Part shown: in pieces, positions 13,647-23,301 of the stretch
Numbering within the stretch: position 1 is the stretch's first letter
Layout of the letters: each line of letters starts with the position of its first letter
DNA from: Orbilia blumenaviensis
Lineage: Eukaryota; Ascomycota; Orbiliomycetes; Orbiliales; Orbiliaceae
Length of the DNA: 64,000 nt
Assembly: GCA_036872755.1 (NCBI GenBank)
Contig: JAVHNS010000004.1
Coordinates: 2,666,001-2,730,000, forward strand
Direction of reading: 5' to 3'
Position numbers and translations under genes: made by a program
The notes under the pieces: model-generated
Database searches by the model: none
Told to the model about the DNA's origin: nothing
The model's input: the letters and a program-made list of their open reading frames with translations, nothing else

Positions 13647-14043
13647 TGATATTATAGTATACCCATCATTTGCAGTGTTGATCTCGAAGCCAAACACTGA
13701 GTATATATAGAGCACGAGCAGAGTAGGGTGGGGTAGTACTCAGGCGTCACTTACGAGTACGAGCGATAGTACGGTAAAACCAAGTCGCCCCATACTATAA
13801 GCCTGCGCGGTATCCGCAGGCACACTGGGTAGAGGAATATACAGAATGAATAATTAGGCTAGGGGTGCTGGGCGATCTGGTTTTATGAGAGGAGTAAATA
13901 GTCCATGATGGTAAATATTAGAATACGGGTCATTGTAGCCGCTCATGAGTCCAGGTGTAAGCCAGCTACTTGTATAGGCTACTGGTATGTTCGATTGATT
14001 CATTTCTGATCAATCTGGATTGTATACCTATTTTCTGGTCACT

Positions 14044-15581
14044 CTACCCTTCCTCTTCTGCGCCCACCGTCACCCCGTCCTCCCCAATCCGAAACCAAAA
14101 CCACCCCCCGCTCTTCTTCCTCCCTTCTCCTTTTCTTACGCCAGCCCCTTCAACCCAAGCGCTGATTCCTGCCTTTTTAACAACGCCCATCCTCATATCC
14201 CGCTCGTTATATGCCTCTGATATCCTTATATCTGCATGAAACGGTGCCACCACGTCTTTAGATAGAATAATCCTGGCGCTCAGGAATTTGGGCGAGTACG
14301 TATAACAGGCAGGTAGGTGGCGGGGGTGCGCTGGGGTATTATTATTTGCTTGGGTGGGATGTGAAGAGCTGGTTGAGACAACCGTATTTGTGATAATTAT
14401 ATTAGCATTGAAGCGGGAGGCGATCCTGAGGAGATGTGAGGTTATGAGATCGTAACGATCTTGTAGGGTGAGATTTTGCTCTTTATCCTCTTCTTTTAGA
14501 CCTTCCTCATGAAGCCCTTTGACTTCGACTCCGTTTTGGGGAGCCGATTGGGAAGTTGGGTCCGAAAAGGACGTAGCGGAGACGGCTGTGGAGGCCGAGG
14601 AGGCCCGCTCGAGCCAATAGAAAGCTGATATATCATCGATTATCAGCGTTGACATGGATGTGTCATGGGACGAGTGTGAAGGGGAAGATATGAGGTATTC
14701 TGGGATCGAAGAGAGGATTTCTAGGAAGTGGGAGGGTGATGTTGGGGTGTATACATGTAGGTGGGAGAGGCAATGTACTACGAATTCGGTGACATCCGGC
14801 GCGGTAAGGGAATTCAACAGTGCCAGATATTCACTGATTTCTTCACCCGCAACCTGTGATGATGTAATAGGGTTCTGAATTCCTTCTTCGGTGTGATCCT
14901 GGGGAAGTTCGGGCTGTTTGGATTCGCAGAACTGAACTGCGAGTAAGATCCGCGATTGGATGTATGATTGAATGACTTCTGACATGCGAACGACGTCAAA
15001 GCGGGAATCACAATCGATGAAAATGACGGCTGTATCTTTTCCTTCAAGATTTACTCCGTTCCATGAGGGAGGCAGTAGTGCCATGCATGCGGTATAATAG
15101 AGCAAATGAGTCTTTCCTGTGCCGCATCCATCGGATGATATTTCGATAATGGCGGGCTTGTCACGAGGCAATGGTATTTCATCCAAGGGGATATCAAAAG
15201 AGCCAGCAGGGTGCTGTGATTGTGCCTGCACAATCGACAGATTATGGAGATGGTCTTGTAGATGTGGTCGAAGAAGTGTATCAATTTGGGGGATATGGAG
15301 TGGCCCACCAGATGCGTTGTGGTGTTGGGCGGTTAGTTGGATATCGCTGAGAAGCTTAAAGAACCGGCGTCAGTCCTGGCGTCCGACCCCAGCGTATGAA
15401 AAACTACCAAGTACCCAAGTACCCAAAAACATTCTGTTCTTTTTCTTCGGAAGGCGATGGCGATAATGGTGGATTAGTAGGAATAGCAACTTACATTCGA
15501 GAGGGACTCTTCACTTTTGCCGACCTCCATCAGCAGTCGCTTTCCAAGTCCAACCTTCATCCCTTCGCTGGCAGCCGCCAT
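14044..15581 (-). CDS. XRCC2-like RAD51-paralog recombination protein, 465 aa, two exons
   Basis: Exons 15495-15581 and 14044-15354; the 140-nt intron has a GTAAGT donor, a CTGAC branch and a TTTAAG acceptor, and joins in phase 0. The N-terminus reads VGLGKRLLMEV after the start, a usual RAD51-paralog opening. A Walker A motif GCGTGKT lies near residues 105-111 and a Walker B region LIIDDISAFYWLER near 263-276; the SAFYW(I/L)(E/D)R string after the Walker B aspartate is typical of XRCC2. RAD51 paralogs assist RAD51 filament formation in homologous recombination in the nucleus. The C-terminal third contains Ser/Thr- and Glu-rich inserts, so the protein is longer than human XRCC2 (280 aa). The start codon lies one base from that of the divergent Som1-like gene; an alternative start at Met8 (15560) would also suit. 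Confidence 0.88.
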
Positions 15582-15582
15582 A

Positions 15583-16128
15583 ATGTCGTTCCCGCTTGAC
15601 AAGTTCCCAGCATCAGAGCTGCCTGCACGACTTGCGGCTCACACGACGACGAAGACGGCTTCGAGTCCTTATACCACAAAATCGACAAAGGTCACAAATG
15701 CTCCGATCACGATGGAGAAATTAGAGAAGGAGTGTGTGCTTGAGAAGATGATGCAGTATGATTGTCAGGTTGTGAGAATGTTGAGTGGGACAGGATTGGA
15801 TCTAGGTGATGCCGGTGTCAATTGTTGGGAGATTGAACGGCGGTTTTGGAGGTATGAGGACGCCCCGTATATGCTACGACGAAGCAGCAAATGTCTAGGC
15901 AATAGAGTTAATAATGATTGGCCGGGGTGTAGATGTCAAAACGGCCTGACAGTTGAAGGAACGGCAATGCAGCGGGCCTGGGCGGACGGCGGAGAGTCTC
16001 GACGACGGTCGATGGAGCTGGTCAAGCAACGGACCGAAATGCAGCGGCACAAAGCAGCCGAAAGGGAGCGACGACGGGTGGAGAAAGAAATGCGCGAGAT
16101 CCTTGGATCGGGCGACAAGTTCTGGTAG
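15583..16128 (+). CDS. Som1-like mitochondrial inner membrane peptidase partner, 154 aa, two exons
   Basis: Exons 15583-15851 and 15933-16128; the intron 15852-15932 has a GTATGA donor and a TGTAG acceptor. Splicing joins RRFWR to CQNGLTVEGTA, restoring the C..GLTVE pattern I associate with fungal Som1 proteins; the unspliced version breaks it. Further support comes from an N-terminal FPASELPARL and from CVLEKMMQYDC, matching the cysteine pattern of the family. In yeast Som1 is needed for the Imp1 branch of the mitochondrial inner membrane protease. The C-terminus (last 40 residues) is very rich in Arg, Glu and Lys and probably helical. The intron is 81 nt long and contains no stop in frame, so a retained intron would add 27 residues rather than end the protein. 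The gene is divergent from the XRCC2-like gene with a single base between start codons. Confidence 0.78.
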   Translation: MSFPLDKFPASELPARLAAHTTTKTASSPYTTKSTKVTNAPITMEKLEKECVLEKMMQYDCQVVRMLSGTGLDLGDAGVNCWEIERRFWRYEDAPYMLRRSSKCLGNRVNNDWPGCRCQNGLTVEGTAMQRAWADGGESRRRSMELVKQRTEMQRHKAAERERRRVEKEMREILGSGDKFW

Positions 16129-16790
16129 CGTTGTCGACACCGCGCGTAGCTAATAGTGAAGCTTAAATTTAAAATTTAAAATATTTAACTAAGTACCTAG
16201 GTACCTATCGATTCTGGGTCTGGTTATATACTTACCTTATGTCATGTCGCGGTCAGTAAGTACCTAAGTACCTAGGTATGTACTTAAATTTAACTACTGA
16301 GTAGGTACCTATCTACTACTTAAGTACTGAAGTGAGCATACTTTAGCGGGTATTAAGTTGAGTCTTCCCGGGTTAACTATAGCGAGGGCGGTGCCGTGTA
16401 AGCTGTGGGTTATAACCAGGCTAGTTCATTCGTGTGTATGCATATATGCCATTTCGGACGCAGTGCATTGACGCCGTTTCTGGTGCTGGTCCAAAAGACG
16501 AGGCCGAGGGAATGAATCCTGGCTGCGGGAAGGGCTGCCGCTGTCATGTCATTCCTCCATTCAACCTCAATCTGCCGTCTTGCCACATCATTCTGGCATC
16601 TTCATCAGCGATATCTCAACCTCATCAAAGTCTCGCACGCGACTAGTCTGTCGTCCGTCTTGGTATAGCTCATGTGAACTCTGCCAACGTCGGCGCTCCA
16701 TTACAGGATCCGTCAGCCGAAACTAAAACTAAGCTCTAGACGCTCCGCTCGAGACCCAGTCAGTGACACCTGCCGACCCCGACCGCCGGC
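16129..16790. other. Intergenic region with TAGGTACC palindromes
   Basis: This is AT-rich directly after the Som1-like stop (AAATTTAAAATTTAAAATATTT at 16165-16186), followed by TAGGTACC-type words at 16191-16208, 16258-16286 and about 16301-16310. The right half becomes more GC-rich and probably serves as promoter of the ankyrin gene. No gene is seen. Confidence 0.6.
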
Positions 16791-18428
16791 ATGGCAGGCC
16801 TCGTCGAGAATATTGACCGGGAGGGCTGGCTGCCGCGCGAACAGCGGTATCTACAGACCTCCCAGTGTCCTCAAACGAACGATACCCATCGGTCGCAGTA
16901 TTCGAGAACGGATAGTGCAGCGGCCGATAACAAATATTGTATGTTGTCATGTTAACACCCCTCACATAGCTTCTATCTACTCTCGGAGGCAACGTACTTT
17001 CCTAGAGTTTGAGGTAAGGCTTCTAACGTCAATATATCTTAACTAGCCGGTTCAAAAGATTCCGATGCGAGTCCGGAATCTGTCGCAGACGAGGAAGACG
17101 ATGCTAATTGCCAGGAACAACAAATATCGTTCCATAAATCGAAGGTTGCCGACGGGCTATCACATGGGGAATGGGACGAGGCTGAAAGCCATTTATCAAT
17201 ATTACTAAAAGATTTCGAGGTCAGCGACAGCCCCGAAATGCAGATTTTGCAGGCTATGACATACAATTCCAAGGCAAGATGGCAGGAGGCTCTCGATCTC
17301 CTTAGAGATTTTAAACATCAGTCGACTTCGGAACCTGAGCTTTCGGTTAGGGCATATTATGCGAAAGCAGTGGCGCTCTACAAGCTCAGAGACTACGAAG
17401 CTTCGCACACAAACTCGCGGCGAGGCCTTGTGGTGATAGAGAAGTTTCTCAAAGGGGCTACTCAGCAGAAATACCGATCTGAATTTGGTGACCTCGCAGC
17501 CCGTACACTTGAGGATCTAGGGAGTACTACGCAATCTGCCAAAGCACAACATTACAAATCATTGATTCATGATTCTCACACGGAGGACCCCATACTCCTG
17601 GTCACTACCGTCTCGCAGCCTTCAATTCCGCCCACTCCTGAGGAATCCGAAGCATCTCAAGCCAAACTACTAGCTGATATGCAAAAGTACCGCCTTTCCT
17701 TTGGTCATGACGGGAAGGTTCTCGTCGGCCGTCAAAAGGATATCTTTAACGCCCTCAGCGCTGCCTTAGACTCCGATAATCTTCCGCTGATGACTCTCAT
17801 CTGCTCGAACGAATGGTGTGCAACCCAGTCACTGCGTGAAACGCCGATATCTTTTGACCTCGACCCACCGATGCCACAGTACGCCTGGCGTGCAACAACC
17901 CTCCTCCATGTCGTCGCAGGAAGCCACTCAAAGTATTCTGCGCCAATGGCCCAATTACTTCTTGACAATGGCGCAAACCCCCAGACCACATTATTCGAGG
18001 GAATCACCCCGCTACACATATGTGCCCGCCAAACAAATGCTGAAGTTGCTTCTGTCCTCATCAAGAACGGCGCAGATATTGAGGCTCGTAGCATAACTGG
18101 GAAGCCACCGATTCATTTTGCAGCTTGGAAAGCTTCATGGAATACTGATGTCAGGATATTGAAGATGCTGATATCTGCTGGTGCGAATATAAATGCGAAG
18201 AACTCTGGGGGATATACGGCCCTTCACTGGTGCATGTTTGACGGCAGGAGTAGTGCACCGATCGAGGTTTTGCTCCAAAGACCCGAGATCGATAAATATG
18301 TCAGAGCAGGGAATCATAAGACGCCATGGGATATCTTTTGGGAGCATGAAGAGGAGTTCATGGAAAGAGGAGAGGAAAAGAGGGTCCAAATTCTGTACAC
18401 ACTGAAAAGATATGGGATTACGAGATGA
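16791..18428 (+). CDS. Ankyrin-repeat protein with helical TPR-like N-terminal half, 509 aa, two exons
   Basis: Exons 16791-16938 and 17047-18428; the 108-nt intron has a GTATGT donor, a CTTAAC branch and a CTAG acceptor, and splits codon 50. The first 60 residues are polar and probably disordered. Residues about 85-220 are helical with repeated W..A...L, A..Y.KA.ALY and Y..A spacing, which looks like TPR units without being a clear match. At least three ankyrin repeats follow at roughly 330-470, recognisable by TLLHVVA, GITPLHICA, GKPPIHFAA and GYTALHWC together with LL..GAN and LI..GAD elements. Ankyrin and TPR folds bind other proteins, so a scaffold or adaptor role is likely; the partner is unknown. 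No signal peptide or membrane segment is visible. Confidence 0.8.
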
Positions 18429-19258
18429 GGGAGTGAATATGAGATGGCGAGTAAGGTGGGTCCGTCCCTAGGTAGATCTACGTAAATGGTGGGATGGGAG
18501 CGGGGGATGTTTCTTGTAGTGTTATTGAGCAAGCGTGACTATAGTTCCTCAGGCGCAAGGGCGTTTCTTGGGCCTTCTTGACATTTGACCTTTGTGCACC
18601 TGTATTTCTTCAATGCTAGCTAGGGGGTACTTGGCTATGGGTATAGGCTCGATCATTTAAAAAATGTATCACCGCCTGCTCAGATGAGTTTTGCTATTGT
18701 CGGATTCTATACGTGCATATGGTGAACTGGATTTTTCATATGCTTGCACAAGAATGCACTCTACTGCACTGAGATTGAATCTAATGCAAAATACTTCCCC
18801 AACTGACAACCGCGGTGCATATAATTACTTAGGTACTTTAGGTAGGCCTATAGGTAGTATACTACTAGCCGGTGCTTTAATACGTCTATGAAGTCCTTGC
18901 CCTTTGTTGTATCGAGGAAGAGGTACCTCAGTAGTTAAAGTATTATTTCGACTTGTAAGTATGCAATGCTTTTTGTCATTTGATCAGCGTAGGTTTGGTT
19001 TCATTGGATTCCCGTTCCAGCCACATGATCATTGTCAATTCCAGCCACAGACTGTTGACTGTGCCTGTGGTGTGGTGTGGCCTGTGGCATGATCATGTGG
19101 CAAAGCATCCATATTTAGCTAGGGCCACAGACAAACAAGGATGGGGTGTGGTTGCGGGTTGTCATGGGCAATTTTTGCCTGCAACGAATTAATATTTTGA
19201 TCATGATGGCGGGTCTTCGGGTAACTGGAAGGACAAGTACCTACATACATGTGAGCTG

Positions 19259-19293
19259 GGTACCTAGGTAGGTAGGTAGGTAGGTAGGTACCT
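19259..19293. repeat. (TAGG)n tract bounded by GTACC palindromes
   Basis: A GTACCTAGG start runs into six to seven GTAG/TAGG tetranucleotide units and closes with GGTACC, so the tract is both a tetranucleotide microsatellite and part of the dispersed TAGGTACC word family. Confidence 0.8.
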
Positions 19294-20214
19294 CACAGTA
19301 AGCACGCACGGGCTAACGACTCACCAAGTAGACCGGTGGAATGCAAGGTGCCTGGGGCTGTCGAAGTGGGCGTACCTGACCCGTTCATAGGCTAGCATAC
19401 TGAACCTGGGTAGGTACCTGCTTAAACACTTCGTTAGAACTTACGTACCTACATAGAAAATCCTGTTGCACAAGAAGAACCTCGATGGCAATTCCCATGC
19501 TTTCTAAATCCAGCAAAAGAGCATCGTCAAGAACAACCGGCTGTGGCCAATGCGACATCTCCGTTGTAACATTTCCAACCAGCTTTGAGGTATCCCAAAG
19601 GCCAACTGTGGCTTTGCACGAAAATCACGCTATCTGTGACGCATCCCTGCCCTCTAATATCAATATTATCCCCCAGACTTCCTGAACTGGTGTCATGAGC
19701 AGAAAATAGAAACATTCTCTTGGCCTTCCGAGGTTTTTTCTTGGGGTTGTTCCTTTCGCCTTCGAAATCCCGCCCAGCGACGGGGCGCAAAGGGCCAGCT
19801 AGTTAGCTTTGACAGTTGACAGCAGCAAAACAATACATACATACCTTAGTAGATATACATTGCATTGTGCGACAGTCAGTCCCTGACTAACATGTAATGT
19901 ATGCTTGATGGGATTAGAATTACTTTGCTTTTAAAATTCATAGATCCAGGGGTGAGTATTAATATCCTCCCTGACGCTTTCGTGCAGTTCCCAGCTTTTC
20001 ATTCCGAGATCAGGCAATACTACATCTGAGCCATGGTTTTTTTTTTTTTTTTTTTTGTACATTTTCATACACAAGCAAGGGCAGCTTCGAACTTTGGGGG
20101 TCAAGGCTAACCAGGGAAAACTACCTATTAAGTACTTAAGTAAGCTCAGGTGCTCAGGATCATGATCATGATCATGACCAAGTGCTGAAGCATTTACCAT
20201 TATTATAATTATAC

Positions 20215-20241
20215 TACACTACTGGTCTCGTTGTACACTAC
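20215..20241. repeat. 11-bp insertion flanked by perfect 8-bp direct repeats
   Basis: TACACTAC (20215-20222) and TACACTAC (20234-20241) bracket TGGTCTCGTTG (20223-20233). The 11 bp are identical to the first 11 bases of the 35-bp unit at 36765-36799. The flanking octamer differs from those of the other two copies, so this is not a longer shared repeat; it looks like an independent insertion of a shortened unit with its own 8-bp target duplication. Confidence 0.65.
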
Positions 20242-21606
20242 CGACTCAATAACCTGACTTGCCCAAGTACAGTACTTGCTCGCTCAGTCTCGTTGATGTC
20301 TGCATGACACCCCCAGCTTTGAACGGTGTCACCAATAACACAGCTGCAAGACCCAAGCTTACGCAGGCCCCAGCTTTCTTAGCTTCCTTTCGGCTCCGTT
20401 GGGTGTTGCTAGGCGCGAAAAAAGTAGGGCTCCTTCTCGACACAAACAGAGCACAGCCGCCTTTTTCCCTTCCAAACATCACCAGTCTCACCGACACCCG
20501 GCATTGCATCCAACAAAATCTGGCCAGCTGGGCGACGGGATCGAGCTAGCGCCGCTTGGATTATTTACGATCTGTGTTTACCCAAATATCATCAGGGCCG
20601 TCGGGCGATTGTTCCCCACAAATTACGGCTTTTCGCTCGTTCGCTCGTTCGTTTTCGATGTGATAGCACTGCGATACTATACATAAGACATCCCCCATCA
20701 AGGCTGACAGGATTCTTCGACACTTCCACCCCAATCACACACACGCCCATATTTCCAAACTCTTATAGTTATTTGTCTAATTTCAATAACCACCCGGAGG
20801 CGGCAAACAAAGGCACATCGAAAGCCATTACCCTTCATCGTCTTCCCGAAATCGCTGCAGTGTGACGAGGCAGTTGGATTTCCGTGCGTCATCTAGTTCC
20901 TGTTTGTTCTCGTCGTCAGGTTCTGTTCTGTGGGCTGCTGGCCCTCTTGAAGGATTGGTGGTAGTCAGTCGGTACCTATTTCGAGTTTCAGCCGCCACCA
21001 GGGAAGAGATCGAAGGAGAATTTCTTGCTCTTTCCTTTTTCTCTCTCTCTTTTCTTTCCTCCACCCTCGTCTTTCGCTTTTTAATCCTCAGAGCATTCTT
21101 TGGGGAACAAACCGCTTTCCTGAGACATTGCGATGGATTCTGGGAACGTCAAATCATGAGCTTTTTAACCCACGACCTCTTCACGACATCTGCATTCTGC
21201 ATTCAACCACGAGCCCTACCGATCCACTTTCTGAAATTCCGATTAACCTGAAACTTTTCCCTTTTTTTTCTCTTCAAACGAAACTGCCGTCTTCGTCCTT
21301 CACCCCTGTACTCCCCACTTTCGCTGTGTGTTCTCATCTTTTAAAATTTATTTTATTTTGGGGTATTCAAATTATCACAGTTGCGGGTTTCTCGTTCGTA
21401 CGATTGAAGCCTTGCTACCATAAAAGATACCCGCGCTTTTCAAATTCCGAACCTTCAAGGCACAGCATCCTTTACGACAAATCGCTAATTAGGCCTTCCA
21501 TGCTGACATTTTCCTTTGTTTTCTATCCAATACCCTTTCTAAACCTAGCCTTTCAAAGCTCCCTTCTTTAGCGTTACTCTTCTACTTCCATATACCAATA
21601 TCCAAC

Positions 21607-23301
21607 ATGACCCACCACCGTCCGTCTAAATCTTCAAAACTCTTATTCTCCCGTTTCATCATCCTGCTACTACCGGCCTTAACGAATGCCCAGGTTGCTG
21701 GCTATTTCCCGCCATATCTAAAATCTTGCATCGACCGCTGCCAACCTCTCTGGAGTGCAAACTACGACTGCACACTCGCCGGCCAGGCCAATCTCGACTG
21801 TCTTTGTCAATCTTCATGGGTGGAGCAATTCTACGAAGGCGGCACATGCACATGTACTTCCGATTTTGAGGCCCAGGAGTTTAAGAATTGGTTTCAGGGA
21901 ACTGGTGGATGTAACGTATATGTTGAGGCGAGGATAAGGAGTAGTCGGACTTCTGTCCCTACATCGACGTCTAGATCCAGTAGCAGTAGCAGCACAGAAG
22001 AGGAAACCACGACCACATCTAGTAGGACAACGAGTAGTGCCGAAAGTACTACTACCTCTGACCAGGACTCCACTACTCGAGACTCAACATTTACAACCCT
22101 ACCGTCAACAACAGGCACTGGAACCCGAGATAGTGGCCAAACGGGCCCTCCGACTGCAACTCCTACTATTAATGACCAACAAGATAGTTCAAGGTCATTC
22201 ATCACAGACCAGAACAAAAGATGGGTGATACCCACGATTACAGTCGGCGGGCTGATAGTTGTTGGCGCTGGAATTTTCGCATTTTTATTTTTCTGTTGCG
22301 GCTTTTGTAGGCCAAGCGGTCGTGGGAGATACTCAAAAGCGCACAACCCGTCGCTCGCCGGAGGTGCTCTTGCGGTCGGTGGGGCTGGAGCGGCTACAGG
22401 TGCGTTGGGAAAACGGAAAAAGAAGCCCATGTGGTTGTCAACTATTCCATTCTTTGGAGTTAGTAAAAGCAGTCGCAGCGATGGGAGCGGGGACACACTT
22501 GTTGGAGATCCTTATGACTCGCAAAACCCTTATCAATCCGGAAACTCGATGGTCGATACAGGTTATTATGGTGCTGGGGCGGGATTGATGGGATTGGGTG
22601 GACATGGACCTGGATATGTACCGTATCAACATGGAGCACCTTTGCCTCCTATTGATGAGGTTCAAAGTATTGCAGAGAGTACGGTTACAAGGGACAGAGG
22701 GTTCGCTCATGTGAGGAGCCCATTGGCTGATGAGGACGAACCATTCAATTTTGGGTACGCAGAGCAGCAGGGTGTTAGTACTTATAGTCCTGTAGGGAAC
22801 GGGGCTAGAGAGAGTATGGTTCTACCGCCTATGCCGGTTGCACATCAGGGCGGTTTTGGAGAAGGGGCAAGCTTCATCGGCGCTGCTGTTACAACTGGGG
22901 CCGCCGGGGGGGATCGAAGTAGAAGGGAAAACGGGGATATGTCGACCTTCTCGAATCGGTATGAGGACTTAACTTCAAGGCGAATGGATAGAAGAATGTT
23001 CGATCCGCAAGGAAACCCTATGCCCATGCCTATGGATGGAAGAATGAATATTCCTCGTAAGGAAGTTCGCAGTACACCAACTACTCCAGTCGGGGAACAA
23101 GTACGGAGTATGACAGTCAGCCCGCCAGCTAGTACAGTTAGTATTGCTAGCAGCTCGGGCTTTGGTGGCGGTGGTGGCCCTTTGGCCGGGAGAGGAGGGG
23201 CATTTTCGGGGTTTCCGAGGGCACCGGCACCGGCAGGTAGTGGGTTATTCACACAACAGCCTGGAAGAAGACCAGGGGATTATTATGAGGACTATCGATG
23301 A
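21607..23301 (+). CDS. CFEM-like single-pass membrane protein, 564 aa
   Basis: Single exon. Residues 1-28 form a signal peptide (hydrophobic RFIILLLPALTNA). The mature N-terminus holds eight cysteines spaced C-x3-C-x9-C-x9-C-x-C-x13-C-x-C-x18-C, with Asp just before the fourth, very close to the CFEM pattern of fungal surface proteins (some of which bind haem or act as adhesins). A Ser/Thr-rich stalk (about 115-200), likely O-glycosylated, leads to one membrane helix at about 206-232 ending in FFCCGFC, cysteines that could be lipidated. The cytoplasmic tail of more than 300 residues is rich in Gly, Pro and Met, with KRKKK after the membrane. The architecture resembles sensors of the cell wall or plasma membrane (signal, Cys domain, stalk, helix, long tail) rather than GPI-anchored CFEM proteins. 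The CFEM assignment is from spacing only. Confidence 0.82.
   Translation: MTHHRPSKSSKLLFSRFIILLLPALTNAQVAGYFPPYLKSCIDRCQPLWSANYDCTLAGQANLDCLCQSSWVEQFYEGGTCTCTSDFEAQEFKNWFQGTGGCNVYVEARIRSSRTSVPTSTSRSSSSSSTEEETTTTSSRTTSSAESTTTSDQDSTTRDSTFTTLPSTTGTGTRDSGQTGPPTATPTINDQQDSSRSFITDQNKRWVIPTITVGGLIVVGAGIFAFLFFCCGFCRPSGRGRYSKAHNPSLAGGALAVGGAGAATGALGKRKKKPMWLSTIPFFGVSKSSRSDGSGDTLVGDPYDSQNPYQSGNSMVDTGYYGAGAGLMGLGGHGPGYVPYQHGAPLPPIDEVQSIAESTVTRDRGFAHVRSPLADEDEPFNFGYAEQQGVSTYSPVGNGARESMVLPPMPVAHQGGFGEGASFIGAAVTTGAAGGDRSRRENGDMSTFSNRYEDLTSRRMDRRMFDPQGNPMPMPMDGRMNIPRKEVRSTPTTPVGEQVRSMTVSPPASTVSIASSSGFGGGGGPLAGRGGAFSGFPRAPAPAGSGLFTQQPGRRPGDYYEDYR

Larger units (their letters stand above)
8168..14043. other. 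AT-rich gene-free region
   Basis: These 5.9 kb hold no long open frame; between about 10920 and 13970 almost no frame exceeds 60 codons on either strand. The DNA is AT-rich with many TATA, TTAA and TAGGTACC words. It contains the two inverted-repeat elements listed separately (11807-12555 and 12078-12238). A short run of GTTACC units lies at about 10438-10461. The first several hundred bases after 8168 are T-rich and are probably the 3' UTR of the preceding gene. The poverty of open frames and the G/A and C/T differences between the two arms of the large inverted repeat would fit old, mutated repeat DNA, possibly altered by repeat-induced point mutation; I did not compute RIP indices. Confidence 0.6.
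18429..21606. other. Intergenic region and probable long 5' leader
   Basis: No coding exon is evident. It contains a (TAGG)n tract, a GATCAT palindromic run at about 20157-20177, a poly-T stretch of about 19 bases near 20038-20056, and a tiny insertion with target duplication at 20215-20241 (listed separately). From about 20860 to 21606 the plus strand is CT-rich and carries open frames of up to 147 codons (21128-21571), but these are Phe/Ser/Leu-rich products of pyrimidine-rich DNA and most likely belong to the promoter and 5' UTR of the gene at 21607. Confidence 0.55.

Noticed and set aside
17797..18094. Minus-strand frames opposite the ankyrin gene
   Set aside because: They are shadows of the plus-strand exon, which has clear ankyrin motifs.
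20862..21571. Two overlapping open frames of 129 and 147 codons before the CFEM-like gene
   Set aside because: Products are Phe/Ser/Leu-rich because the DNA is pyrimidine-rich; this is better read as promoter and 5' UTR.
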